Source: Vibrio chagasii (GTDB lineage Bacteria; Pseudomonadota; Gammaproteobacteria; Enterobacterales; Vibrionaceae). From it: a stretch of 64,000 nt of DNA. Of this stretch, positions 53,992 to 63,371 are shown piece by piece; within the stretch, counting starts at the first letter, position 1, and each line of letters starts with the position of its first letter. The notes beneath the pieces were generated by a model that did no database searches, was not told the DNA's origin, and saw only the letters and a list, made by a program, of their open reading frames with translations. The position numbers and the translations under genes are program-made. The DNA lies in assembly GCF_024347355.1 (NCBI RefSeq), contig NZ_AP025466.1, forward strand, positions 1,550,001-1,614,000, read 5' to 3'.

Positions 53992-54552
53992 GTGAAACCA
54001 GTAAGTCGAGATTGGGACGAGTTCTGTTACCCGTTTATTTATGAAGAAAGCCCTATCTGTGATTTTGAGATTCTGTCGGATGAGCTTTGTTGCCGAGTTG
54101 GATTGGTTCTTTCATTGGAATTGGAACCACAAGTTCGCGAGATCCTGCAACGCCTGCAGCCGAACATCTATCATTTGAATGGTTCCGTACGTGGGAAGTT
54201 AGCGATTACTGAATCCGAACTGGTCGAGCTTAAGCAAGATTACCACCGCATCCGTGAGCAGTTAGAAGGTGGCTTCAAAGGGTTCGTATTACCTGGTGGG
54301 AATCGAATATCGAGTGAGCTTCATTTGTGTCGTTGCCAGGCTAAGAAAGTGGTGCGAGCTTTGGTGAGCATTGAGCATCATGAAAGTAAAAAGTCACCGG
54401 ATCCGATTCTTTTTAAATACGCTAACTTAGTTGCGAACACACTGTATGCATTGGCGTCTTTCACCAATCATGTCAATGAAGTAGAGGAAGTGGAATTCGT
54501 GAGTAAGAGCTATTCTATGCCCAAAAGCTCTACGCAGAAAAAGAGTGGCTAG
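53992..54552 (+). CDS. PduO-fold cobalamin-adenosyltransferase-like protein
   Basis: About 186 residues. The second half matches PduO-type adenosyltransferases: FVLPGGNRISSELHLCRCQAKKVVRALVSI, then LFKYANLVANTLYALASF. The N-terminal TGDxGxT phosphate-binding motif is missing, and the region reads RDWDEFCYPFIYEES instead. It may therefore lack the enzyme activity. The GTG start at 53992 has AAGGA seven bases upstream; the in-frame ATG at 53974 has no such site. It follows hutZ by 160 bp. Confidence 0.7.
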   Translation: MKPVSRDWDEFCYPFIYEESPICDFEILSDELCCRVGLVLSLELEPQVREILQRLQPNIYHLNGSVRGKLAITESELVELKQDYHRIREQLEGGFKGFVLPGGNRISSELHLCRCQAKKVVRALVSIEHHESKKSPDPILFKYANLVANTLYALASFTNHVNEVEEVEFVSKSYSMPKSSTQKKSG

Positions 54553-54597
54553 CGATTAGCTCTATTCTTATTGAGATTTGAAGAAATAAGAGACTTA

Positions 54598-54634
54598 GAA
54601 GCTAAACCATTTAGCATGATGCTGGTTTAGCTTC
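54598..54634. terminator. Long perfect hairpin between convergent genes
   Basis: GAAGCTAAACCA and TGGTTTAGCTTC form a 12-bp stem around 13 bases. It lacks a T-tract. Confidence 0.6.
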
Positions 54635-54644
54635 GTGAAGAGCC

Positions 54645-55559
54645 CTAAGCAGCCGTAGAGGCGTCGTTTAAGACCTTTGCGCCGCGTAGCATGGCTTCGA
54701 TTAACTCACCCGCATTGAACTTTTCAAGCGCTTCATGGGCACCCACCTGATTCGCACGATCAACACAGATCTCACTCGATAGTGAGGTATGTAAAATACA
54801 GTAAGCATGACTCAATGCACTGTCGTTTTGTACTTCAAATGCAAGTTCGTAACCATCCAATCCCGGCATTTCAATGTCACTGACAAGAAGGTCAATCGCT
54901 TTGCCCACGCTAGCTTGGCGTCGCATTAGTTCAATCGCATCCAAACCGTTATTACAGATGCTATAAGGAATGTTGATGCTGTCGAGAGCGTCAGATAGCT
55001 GCTTACGCGCAATCAAAGAGTCATCCACCAATAAGATGTTTAGTGCCTTGAGGCGCTCCCTTTCTACGTCGGTCAGCATTGGAATATGCGCGTTCTCGTA
55101 ATCTGGGTAGATCTTAGAGAGCAGTAGTTCGACATCGAGCATTTGCACGATACGATCTTCAAAACGAGTAATGCCCGTCACAAATACATTACGACCGACA
55201 CTCGCAGGTGGCGATTCAATACTCTTCCAATCACATTCAATGATTTTATCGATTGAGCGAACTAAGAATGCTACGACCGTTCTTAAGCAGTCGGTCACGA
55301 TGAGTACACAATCATTGTATTCAGCGGGAGTGATCGGGCGAAAGCCAATCGCTGCAGACATATCAATCACTGGAACCGTAAGGTCGCGAATGGTCACGGT
55401 GCCAATCACATGGTGGTGAGAGTAGGGAATTTGGGTCATTGGTTGAAAAGGCACGATTTCCCTGACTTTAAGCGTGCCAATCGCAAAACTTTGAGTGAGG
55501 GACAATTTGAACATCAACATTCCCTGTGACTGACTCGCTTTACTGATCGGTTTGGCCAT
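54645..55559 (-). CDS. cheV: CheV chemotaxis coupling protein
   Basis: A 304-residue protein: a CheW-like domain (about 14-155: FAIGTLKVREIVPF, VIGTVTIRDLTVPVIDM) and a receiver domain (about 173-295) with D179/D180, the phospho-acceptor D228 in LLVSDIEMPG and the conserved Lys in ALEKF. It couples chemoreceptors to CheA with adaptation by phosphorylation. A chemoreceptor gene lies 2.6 kb away. Confidence 0.95.
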   Translation of the reverse strand: MAKPISKASQSQGMLMFKLSLTQSFAIGTLKVREIVPFQPMTQIPYSHHHVIGTVTIRDLTVPVIDMSAAIGFRPITPAEYNDCVLIVTDCLRTVVAFLVRSIDKIIECDWKSIESPPASVGRNVFVTGITRFEDRIVQMLDVELLLSKIYPDYENAHIPMLTDVERERLKALNILLVDDSLIARKQLSDALDSINIPYSICNNGLDAIELMRRQASVGKAIDLLVSDIEMPGLDGYELAFEVQNDSALSHAYCILHTSLSSEICVDRANQVGAHEALEKFNAGELIEAMLRGAKVLNDASTAA

Positions 55560-55773
55560 AATTGGCTCCTATTTACTACACGCTTAATTTATAAAGAATA
55601 ATTTAAAGGGAAATAGCAGTCGCGGCAAGTAACTCTACTGTTTTTAGGGGCTTTAAGGCGGTTGTTTTCGGTTATAGAGTGAAGAATGGTGTTTCTTGGG
55701 TTAAAATCACGCTAAATACTCGCTGTCGACGAATGCAAGTCGGCAAGCAGACAGCAACAAACTGAGAGTTATC

Positions 55774-56052
55774 ATGGCAAGAACAGCAGCAGCGCTTCAT
55801 ATTTTGGTGAAGCACAAAGAACAAGCAGAAGACATCATCAAGCAGCTAAAAAAGGGCGCTAAATTTCAAACATTAGCGAAGAAGCACTCAACGTGCCCAT
55901 CGGGCAAAAAGGGCGGCGATTTAGGCGAGTTCCAAAAAGGTCAAATGGTGCCTCAGTTTGATAAGGTTTGTTTTTCTGGCGAGACGCTGGTCCCACATCT
56001 TGTTAAAACGAAATTCGGCTGGCACGTGGTTAAGGTTCTTTATAGAACCTAG
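55774..56052 (+). CDS. ppiC: Peptidyl-prolyl isomerase C (parvulin)
   Basis: A 92-residue single-domain parvulin, E. coli PpiC 93. Motifs [33 protein letters not shown] and [15 protein letters not shown] are all present. No signal peptide, so cytoplasmic. Confidence 0.95.
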   Translation: MARTAAALHILVKHKEQAEDIIKQLKKGAKFQTLAKKHSTCPSGKKGGDLGEFQKGQMVPQFDKVCFSGETLVPHLVKTKFGWHVVKVLYRT

Positions 56053-56078
56053 TATAAGATATGTGTTAGATAGAATAG

Positions 56079-56106
56079 AAAGGAGCGTATATACGCTCCT
56101 TTTTTG
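56079..56106 (+). terminator. ppiC terminator
   Basis: AAGGAGCGTAT and ATACGCTCCTT pair directly, followed by TTTT. Confidence 0.9.
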
Positions 56107-56175
56107 TAACTTATCAGTGAATAATGGCTGAGTATTCATCCCGGACGTTATACGATAATTGTTGCTACGCCCTCA

Positions 56176-56217
56176 ACTATCCGCCGTGACTAATCGGCAG
56201 GAGGATGAGGGTTTTTA
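56176..56217. other. Bulged hairpin with T-tract
   Basis: CCCTCA ... CCG-N8-CGG ... TGAGGG followed by TTTTT forms a branched or bulged stem. It resembles a terminator with no gene of its own just upstream. Confidence 0.45.
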
Positions 56218-56293
56218 ATGAGTAACTCATATAATAAACACCATTCTTGAGGAAATTTAAGCAGCTTTGCCTTTTAGCCTTTGCCTTGATCTA

Positions 56294-56571
56294 GGGCGTG
56301 TTGATCTTTCGAGCTGATTTTTGCAGCGAGTTGCTGGGTATTTATACAAGGCAGAGGCTTGGATGTGTAGTTAGCCTACATGAGAAGCCGATAACGTAGT
56401 AGAAATGACCAGCAAACGCTGCCCGAAGGGTTCGAGCTGGGCGCCCCCGCAAAAAGCGTTTTACTCTTTGTTGAGGGAGATTTGCTTAGAATGACTAGGT
56501 TACTTCCCCCTCGCCGCTATTAAAACGCTTTTATCTCGAACAAAATTTAACCACGAAAGGTCAACACGCCC
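56294..56571. mobile_element. MITE-like element, 278 bp
   Basis: Terminal inverted repeats GGGCGTGTTGATCTTTCG and CGAAAGGTCAACACGCCC (one mismatch) are flanked by TA on both sides (56292-56293, 56572-56573), as expected for a TA-targeting transposon. No reading frame fills it. The interior has shorter dyads. It ends 35 bp before the amylase start and may supply or separate its promoter. Confidence 0.8.
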
Positions 56572-56606
56572 TACAAAGCTGTAAACGAGTTTGGTAGGAG
56601 AACAAC

Positions 56607-57992
56607 ATGGAGAGTTCAGCTATGTTAAGCAACCCAGCGACAGATGTTATTTTGCATGCCTTTGACTGGTGCTACGCTGACGTAATGAAGAACGCCCCAC
56701 TGATCCAAGAGTTGGGTTATAAATCAGTTTTAGTTTCACCAGCGATGAAGTCGTTACGCGGCCCTAAGGGCGCTGATAGAGCGTCTGGCACTCAATGGTG
56801 GCAACGTTATCAGCCACAAGATTATCGTGTGATTGATAATCAGTTGGGTGACACACACGATTTTAAAGCGATGGTAGACACGTTAAAGCAACATGGGCTG
56901 CGTACCTATGTGGACGTGGTGTTCAACCACATGGCAAACGAGTCTGACATCCGTAGTGATCTGACCTATCCAAATGAACAAGATATGGCGTCTTACCAAA
57001 AAGACCCTGAATACTATGAATCTATCCGTTTGTTTGGTGATCTTTCTGAGTCGTTATTTAATGAAAATGACTTCGTAGAAGCGTTTGGAATCAAAAACTG
57101 GAAAGACACATGGGAAGTGCAGAATGGACGTATTACTGGCGGAGCCAGCGATCCGGGCTTACCAACCCTGTTAGACAACGACAATGTGGTTGAACAGCAG
57201 CGAGCTTACCTAAAAGCTATGAAAGCGATTGGTGTGAAAGGCTTCCGCATTGATGCTGCAAAGCACGTGACACTGTCACACTTGCGCAAGGTGTGGACGG
57301 ATGATATCTGCGAAGAAATGCACATCTTTGGTGAGATCATCACCGATGGTGGCGCGACAGAGGAAGAGTACCAACTGTTTCTTGAGCCCTACCTAAAGCA
57401 CACTCGTTTAGGAGCTTACGATTTCCCACTGTTCAATACTATCTTCAAAGCCTTTGAAGAGCAGGGCAGTTTTAAATCTTTGATTAACCCGTACTGTTTT
57501 GGGCAAGCTTTGTCGAACATGAGAGCGATAACCTTTGCAGTAACCCATGACATTCCAAACAACGAGGTGTTTTTGGAGCATGTAATGGATGAAGTGGACG
57601 AGCGTTTGGCTCATGCCTTCATTCTTGGTCGAGATGGCGGTGTACCACTGGTTTACAGTGAATTAAGCACAAGTGGTATCCTGGATCAGAATGGTCAGCC
57701 TCGTTGGCTCAATGATTGGCAAGCGCCTTACATGAAAAGCATGATTCAATTCCACAATCATGTTCATGGTGAAGCGATGCGTGTGGTTGAAGCAAATGAT
57801 GACTTAATGGTGTTTGTTCGTGGAGATAAAGGCATTGTTGTGATCAACAAGTCGAAGCGCAGCAAAACTGCTTCGCTGACTTGGACTGGGCCTGTAACGG
57901 ATTTATTGTCCGGTGATGTGATTGAGTGTGTTGATAACACCGTTACGATCAAGGTTGAGTCTAATCAATGCATGATGTTGATAACCAACTAA
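56607..57992 (+). CDS. GH13 alpha-amylase family protein, cytoplasmic
   Basis: A 461-residue glycoside hydrolase family 13 protein with all four signature regions: DVVFNH (103-108), GFRIDAAKH (nucleophile D216), FGE (acid E243) and VTHD (H314/D315). A small C-terminal beta domain follows. There is no signal peptide, so it acts inside the cell on glycogen or imported maltodextrins. AGGAG six bases before ATG fixes the start. Confidence 0.93.
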   Translation: MESSAMLSNPATDVILHAFDWCYADVMKNAPLIQELGYKSVLVSPAMKSLRGPKGADRASGTQWWQRYQPQDYRVIDNQLGDTHDFKAMVDTLKQHGLRTYVDVVFNHMANESDIRSDLTYPNEQDMASYQKDPEYYESIRLFGDLSESLFNENDFVEAFGIKNWKDTWEVQNGRITGGASDPGLPTLLDNDNVVEQQRAYLKAMKAIGVKGFRIDAAKHVTLSHLRKVWTDDICEEMHIFGEIITDGGATEEEYQLFLEPYLKHTRLGAYDFPLFNTIFKAFEEQGSFKSLINPYCFGQALSNMRAITFAVTHDIPNNEVFLEHVMDEVDERLAHAFILGRDGGVPLVYSELSTSGILDQNGQPRWLNDWQAPYMKSMIQFHNHVHGEAMRVVEANDDLMVFVRGDKGIVVINKSKRSKTASLTWTGPVTDLLSGDVIECVDNTVTIKVESNQCMMLITN

Positions 57993-58049
57993 TCTGAGCC
58001 TCATAAAGATCAATAGATCAGGCAGAAGGTGAAAAGACCAAAAGAAAGA

Positions 58050-58082
58050 CCCGCATACTCGAGTGAGTAGCGGGCCTTTTTA
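58050..58082 (+). terminator. Amylase gene terminator
   Basis: CCCGCATACTC and GAGTAGCGGG pair with one bulge, followed by CCTTTTT. Confidence 0.8.
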
Positions 58083-58122
58083 ATTTGAAGCTAAGAACCT
58101 AGTTCCTAGCAGCCAAAAGTAA

Positions 58123-59994
58123 CTACACCGTAAACTTATTCAATAGCTCGTCTTGCTGGCGAACATTGTCGGTTTGTACTTGCATCGCGGTATTCGCTTC
58201 TTGAGCAGCAGTCGACACTTGTGTTGAAAGGTCTTTGATCTTAACTGTGTTGTTATTGATCTCTTCCGCTACTAAGCTCTGCTCTTCTGCTGCTGAAGCA
58301 ATTTGAATGTTCATATCAGAGATACGCTGAATCGCGTCACGGATACGGTCCAGTGAAGAGTTTGCTTGCTGAGCACTTTCAACGGCATCGGTGGCAGTAT
58401 CTTTACTTTGATTCATCGCGTTAGATACTGAGCTAGCACCGGCTTGTAGCTGTTCAATCATGTTACGGATTTCAGTTGTCGACTCTTGAGTACGCTGCGC
58501 TAGAGTTCGAACTTCATCGGCTACGACTGCGAAACCACGACCAGACTCACCCGCACGTGCTGCTTCAATTGCCGCGTTCAGTGCCAGTAGATTGGTTTGG
58601 TCAGCAATATCGTTGATAACTTTAAGAATCGTCTCGATGTTAGCTGTTGCTGATTCTAGAACTTGTACTTCAGCGACTGCTTGGTCGATACGCTCAGATA
58701 GGTTATCAATCGCTTGAGTGGTTTCACTTACTACAGAAGTACCGTCTAGTGTTGCGTCGTCGGCTTCACGAGCTGCTGCCGCTGCGCCTTGAGCATTGTT
58801 GGCTACTTCTGTTGCCGTTACTGCCATTTCGTTCATTGCGGTCGCTAGCTGTTCTAGCTCTTGCAGTTGCGTGTTCATCGCGCTTGCTGATTCTCCAGCA
58901 CCTTTTACTGTGATTTCAGTACCACGTTTAATCTCCACACCAATCGCTTTCGATTGAATGATTTGATTTTGTAGGTTTTCAGTAAAGGTATTGAAGCCTC
59001 TAGCTAGGTCAGAGAACTCTTTATCTGTATTGGTATCTAGACGCTTAGTTAGGTCACCTTGGCCACTAGCCACGTCTTGAATCGCTTGGTTAAGAGCATC
59101 GAGTGGACGCATTAGCACACGAATCAGAACCGTGAGTGCAACGATACTAAGAATCACAGCGATCAAAGAATAGATCATTGAGCTGTTTTTCAAGTCTTCG
59201 ACCGTTTGGTAAGCGATCTCTTCATCAAGGATGGCACCAATGTACCAATCTTCACTTGGGATATGAGTGAAGTTAACTAGGAACATTTTACCGTCGACTT
59301 CGATCTCTTGAGAGCCTTCGCGAATGGTTGCTTGTGGCATGTAGCTTGAAAGCTTTTCGCCGTTATTCTCAGCGTTTGGATGGGCAATCGTTGTGCCATC
59401 AGCAGTCACAAGGAATAGGTAACCGGCATCGAATAGGTTTACTTGGTTAACCAAGGTTGCCAGGTTTGTAAGCTCCAAATCGTAGAACATACCTGCTGTG
59501 AAGCGTCCGTTATCTTTAACTGGTGTACCAACCGAAATAATTACTTTTTTGCTTGATGCGTCCACATAAGGAGCGGTAACAACTAAACTGTTTTGGGATT
59601 TAGCATCAATATACCAAGGGCGAATTCGAGGGTCGTAATCCGGACCTGCTTCCCAACCGTCATCATTCTCGATAACGAAACCGTTTGCTTCATAACCAAA
59701 ACCAACCGCTAGAAAGCTGTTTTTCAGTTTTGGTTTTTCTAGAATAGTTTTAACGTAGATGCGGTCTTGAGGGTTTATCTCGATGACTTCAGTCGTCGAT
59801 TGCGCCAATGCTTTTTTGGCGTTCATTTCTGATACTACGGTGTTTTTTACACCAGATACCATTTCTTCTAGGCTCGCATTAACGTTGTTTTGTACAGCAC
59901 TTCTCACAGTGTAAAGTTGTTGTATTGAAAGCAATGATACTGTCACTAGCAGCAAGGCTGATGATGCAGCAACCACCTTATGGCTAAATTTCAT
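58123..59994 (-). CDS. Methyl-accepting chemotaxis protein, dCache type
   Basis: A 623-residue chemoreceptor: TM1 (about 8-28), periplasmic double Cache (35-270), TM2 (about 275-297), HAMP (298-350) and a signalling domain with the tip [16 protein letters not shown]. The Cache has [16 protein letters not shown] and MFYDLEL, fitting the amino-acid-binding dCache motif (R...WY, Y, D), so an amino-acid ligand is a reasonable guess. No C-terminal CheR-binding pentapeptide. Confidence 0.93.
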   Translation of the reverse strand: MKFSHKVVAASSALLLVTVSLLSIQQLYTVRSAVQNNVNASLEEMVSGVKNTVVSEMNAKKALAQSTTEVIEINPQDRIYVKTILEKPKLKNSFLAVGFGYEANGFVIENDDGWEAGPDYDPRIRPWYIDAKSQNSLVVTAPYVDASSKKVIISVGTPVKDNGRFTAGMFYDLELTNLATLVNQVNLFDAGYLFLVTADGTTIAHPNAENNGEKLSSYMPQATIREGSQEIEVDGKMFLVNFTHIPSEDWYIGAILDEEIAYQTVEDLKNSSMIYSLIAVILSIVALTVLIRVLMRPLDALNQAIQDVASGQGDLTKRLDTNTDKEFSDLARGFNTFTENLQNQIIQSKAIGVEIKRGTEITVKGAGESASAMNTQLQELEQLATAMNEMAVTATEVANNAQGAAAAAREADDATLDGTSVVSETTQAIDNLSERIDQAVAEVQVLESATANIETILKVINDIADQTNLLALNAAIEAARAGESGRGFAVVADEVRTLAQRTQESTTEIRNMIEQLQAGASSVSNAMNQSKDTATDAVESAQQANSSLDRIRDAIQRISDMNIQIASAAEEQSLVAEEINNNTVKIKDLSTQVSTAAQEANTAMQVQTDNVRQQDELLNKFTV

Positions 59995-60361
59995 TGAATT
60001 TTCCCCTTCTCACAGGCTTTGCGAAGACTAAAGTTAATTGTGTTTTTGTATTTATATGTATCGACAGGATGGAAATTTACTTGAATGTAAATTCACAAAA
60101 TAGACCACAAAAACACAACAATCTAAACAATACAAAATTCACTAAATCACATATTTGTTACTTTTAGTAATTGCTTCAATGAGTTGAAGAATAAGCAAAC
60201 TGGGTGTTTAAGATGAAATTAAAAATGTATTAATTTTGCACTTATGCGTTTGGTTTTCTATATAAGGTAGGCATTTTAGATAAAAGATATGAACTTAAAT
60301 GATATGCCATTTTTAAACATAAATGGGTTTGAATTTATAATTTGCCCATATTTTGGACAAT
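59995..60361. other. AT-rich gap upstream of the MCP gene
   Basis: About 370 bp with no convincing frame; it holds the promoter of the leftward MCP gene. Nothing else clear. Confidence 0.5.
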
Positions 60362-60388
60362 AAAAAGCCCCACAAAAGTGAGGCTTTA
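60362..60388 (-). terminator. Terminator of the YjiH-type gene
   Basis: AAAGCCCCAC-AAAA-GTGAGGCTTT (one mismatch) with an A-run on the left, giving leftward termination. Confidence 0.75.
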
Positions 60389-60429
60389 TAATTCGGGTTG
60401 CTTACTTAATTATATAAGTAGTATCTAAT

Positions 60430-61800
60430 TTAGAATATTAGATGAGCAACGCCTGCAATAACTGGAAGTGTAATTAATGTACGCAGAATAAAGATAATAA
60501 ACAGTTCTGCGATATTGACAGGAATCTTACTACCTAGAAGTAGAGCACCAACTTCAGACATGTAAATCAACTGAGTTACCGACATTGCTGCAATTACAAA
60601 GCGAGTCATTTCGTTATCGATAGACGCTGCAAGGATCGCTGGGATGAACATGTCTGCAAAACCAACCACGATGGTTTCTGATGCCGCAACCGCTTCAGGA
60701 ACGCCTAATAGCTCAAGGAACGGAATGAAAGGTTGACCTAAGAATGAGAACACAGAAGTGTACTCTGCAATGACCAACGCCATTGTACCAAGACCCATAA
60801 CCACAGGTAGTACACCAAATACCATGTCCACTGCGTTACGAACGCCTTCGCTAAATACAGACTTAACTGATTTAACTTGTGATGCTTTGTTTACTGCTAG
60901 CTCAAGGCCCCAAGAGAACGTTGAGTGACCTGCAGGGATTGCATCTGCGTCTTTCTCTGGCTTGCTGCCATCGATGAAAGTGTCTTTCTTCATGCTCAAA
61001 GGTGGTAGGCGAGGGATGATTACCGCCGCAACGATACCCGCTAGACAGATTGCTGCATAGAAAGGTAAGAACAGGTGCTCTAGCTCTACTTGAGCAATAA
61101 CCACAAGACTGAACGTGATAGATACCGCTGAGAAAGTCGTACCTACAACCGCAGCTTCACGCTGTGTGTAGAACTTCTTCTCGTACTGTTTGCTTGTCAG
61201 CAGGATACCAACGCTGCCGTCACCTAACCAAGAAGCCATACAGTCGATAGCACTACGACCTGGCAGGTTGAAGATAGGGCGCATGACTTTACTTAGTAGT
61301 GTGCCGAACAGTTCTAATAAACCAAAGTTAAGTAGAAGAGGCAGTAACAGGCCAGCAAAAATGAACACTGAAAATAGTGTAGGCAGCAGGCCTTCTAGCA
61401 CTAAGCCGCCGGTGTTCTCTTCCCAAATAAACTCAGGGCCAACTTGGAAGAACGCCATGAACGCTGCTGCACCGCCAATCAAACGAACCAACAACCACAG
61501 GGGAGAAGGGTTGAAAAGGCCGTTTAAAAATGAATTCGATGTAATGAATGTAGGCTTGAAAATGGTGCTTATAACTGAAGCTACAGACATGAAAGCGACG
61601 ATCGCAGTGATGATAGAGACTAGATATTCACCGAAAACCGCTTGAATTGACTTGGCTAGGATAGCAACAGGGATAGTGAGATCGCCTTGGTAGCTAATTG
61701 GAGCCATGAAAAGGAATAAACCAATCAATGATGGGATTAGGAAAACCCAGAAACTGCCTTTAGATTTCTCTGTTTGAGCAGTATTCGTGTTGTTAGACAT
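60430..61800 (-). CDS. YjiH-family nucleoside-recognition membrane protein
   Basis: A 456-residue protein with 10-11 helices and two Gate (nucleoside-recognition) domains, the second near residues 310-420 (GVLPVVMGLGTMALVIAEYT, ASETIVVGFADMFIPAIL). It matches the YjiH family in length and order. A transport role is likely; the substrate is unknown. Confidence 0.85.
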   Translation of the reverse strand: MSNNTNTAQTEKSKGSFWVFLIPSLIGLFLFMAPISYQGDLTIPVAILAKSIQAVFGEYLVSIITAIVAFMSVASVISTIFKPTFITSNSFLNGLFNPSPLWLLVRLIGGAAAFMAFFQVGPEFIWEENTGGLVLEGLLPTLFSVFIFAGLLLPLLLNFGLLELFGTLLSKVMRPIFNLPGRSAIDCMASWLGDGSVGILLTSKQYEKKFYTQREAAVVGTTFSAVSITFSLVVIAQVELEHLFLPFYAAICLAGIVAAVIIPRLPPLSMKKDTFIDGSKPEKDADAIPAGHSTFSWGLELAVNKASQVKSVKSVFSEGVRNAVDMVFGVLPVVMGLGTMALVIAEYTSVFSFLGQPFIPFLELLGVPEAVAASETIVVGFADMFIPAILAASIDNEMTRFVIAAMSVTQLIYMSEVGALLLGSKIPVNIAELFIIFILRTLITLPVIAGVAHLIF

Positions 61801-62028
61801 GTTATTGTTCTCGAATTTCTACACGTAAAAAAGCCACTTCCTTGGCATTTTTATTCACTAAACGTCCGTGTTTTCTTAATGGATGCAAGATTACCCAGTA
61901 TTAATATTGCTTGCAATACTATTCATCAAATATCGCTAAATATTCATGCTGGTTATTCTGCTAACCATTAAGAGTTTAGAATAAAGTGTTGCAGATGTTA
62001 CGTAATTTGAGGATATATTGCCAGTTTT

Positions 62029-62703
62029 TTATAAATTCACTGGTGTATCAGTTCGATAGGACAGATAGAGCCAGTAGCTAAACGCAATAAAAAAGGCAAA
62101 AGAGGCAGGGAAAGCCAGAGCCAAAATCTCAAAACGCTGGAATAAGCAAGCACCCGTTAAGCCGCCAAATAGAAAACCCATGACGATGAACATCAGCAGT
62201 TTGGCTTTACGGCGGTCAAAGGGCATACCTTTGAGGCGCGCGCCAATCATGATACCAAGATCCGTGATGATCCCACTCATGTGAGTGGTACGGATAATGG
62301 CGCCACTGTAGGTAGTGATCATTGCGTTCTGCAGGCCACATGCCGCGGAAGCAAAGTACTGACCGGATGTGTAGCCTTGTAGCAGTGCCCATAATGCTAA
62401 AAATAGTAGGCCACCCTCAATGCACAGAGCAACGCCGTATCGACGACCTAATTTTAGAGCCTGGTTTTCAATGAAAAAACCACTGAAAGCAGCGCCTAGC
62501 ATAAAGCTCATGATGACGAGTAATAGATGTACTGAAGCAGAGGTTTGAGTGAGCAAGCTACTCCCCAATAAAGAGACCGTACCTGAAATGTGCGAAATAG
62601 CTTGGTGTTGAAAGCCAAGTAGTCCGATAGCATTCACGCTGCCAGCAAGGGCTGCTAGTAGGAGAGCCCCGTATTCAACCCAACGTGGTAGCTTAGAAAT
62701 CAT
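62029..62703 (-). CDS. DUF1275 (YoaK-type) membrane protein
   Basis: A 224-residue membrane protein with six or seven helices. LLAALAGSVNAIGLLGFQHQAISHISGTVSLLG and AACGLQNAMITTYSGAIIRTTHMSGIITDLG are the two family repeats. The ATG at 62703 has AAGG eight bases upstream; the GTG at 62712 does not. Function unknown. Confidence 0.88.
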   Translation of the reverse strand: MISKLPRWVEYGALLLAALAGSVNAIGLLGFQHQAISHISGTVSLLGSSLLTQTSASVHLLLVIMSFMLGAAFSGFFIENQALKLGRRYGVALCIEGGLLFLALWALLQGYTSGQYFASAACGLQNAMITTYSGAIIRTTHMSGIITDLGIMIGARLKGMPFDRRKAKLLMFIVMGFLFGGLTGACLFQRFEILALAFPASFAFFIAFSYWLYLSYRTDTPVNL

Positions 62704-62855
62704 GTTGTTCACCTTGGGTTGAAAAAGAGGGGCAAATTATAACGCTAGCGAAAAGATACGCTAGCGCTGTGGGGCTTGGATATTTGATCTTAGGCAACAC
62801 TATTGCAGTTAGTTTCTTTGCAAATGTAATCGCAATATTGGGCAGATGAAAGCTA

Positions 62856-63275
62856 CTAATTATAGTGGCTCATTTGATGGTCAAATTTGACCCAACCGTG
62901 TTTACGTTCTTCGTAGACAGAAAAGCTCGGTAACGGAAAGTCTTGTTCTTTAAACAATCCAAGCGGGATGATGTAAAAGTCAGCGGCAGCAACGGATTGG
63001 AGCAGCATAGTAGTGCCACATTTAGGGCAGAATTGATAAGTAACTTCATTGCCAGTATCGCTTATCCGTGAAAAAGAGGTTACCTCTCCACTCAAGGAAA
63101 TTTGCTCTGTTAGAAATCGAGCTTGTACACCAAAAACACTGCCGGTTCGTTTTTGACATTCATAGCAGTGGCAGACTGAGGTTCGTTGAGGCTCTCCTCT
63201 ACACACGAGATTGACCGCACCGCAGCGACATTCGCAACTTCTGATATTTTTATCTTTACTATGATTGATATCCAT
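62856..63275 (-). CDS. GFA-family zinc protein
   Basis: A 139-residue member of the glutathione-dependent formaldehyde-activating (GFA/CENP-V) fold. Zinc cysteines are in CECRCGAV, SVCHCYECQK and FCPKCGTT. GGAG five bases before ATG 63275 fixes the start. Substrate unknown. Confidence 0.9.
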   Translation of the reverse strand: MDINHSKDKNIRSCECRCGAVNLVCRGEPQRTSVCHCYECQKRTGSVFGVQARFLTEQISLSGEVTSFSRISDTGNEVTYQFCPKCGTTMLLQSVAAADFYIIPLGLFKEQDFPLPSFSVYEERKHGWVKFDHQMSHYN

Positions 63276-63371
63276 CCGTACTCCAGTTCTGATTAGCCCT
63301 GTATTGATAATTATACTAAAGCCCTTTATGGTCTGCACAACAGGATGAAAACAAAAGAATAAAATTGCTCA

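Noticed and set aside
61190..61645. 151-codon open frame opposite the YjiH-type gene
   Set aside because: Antisense to a conserved membrane protein, with no family motif or ribosome-binding site.
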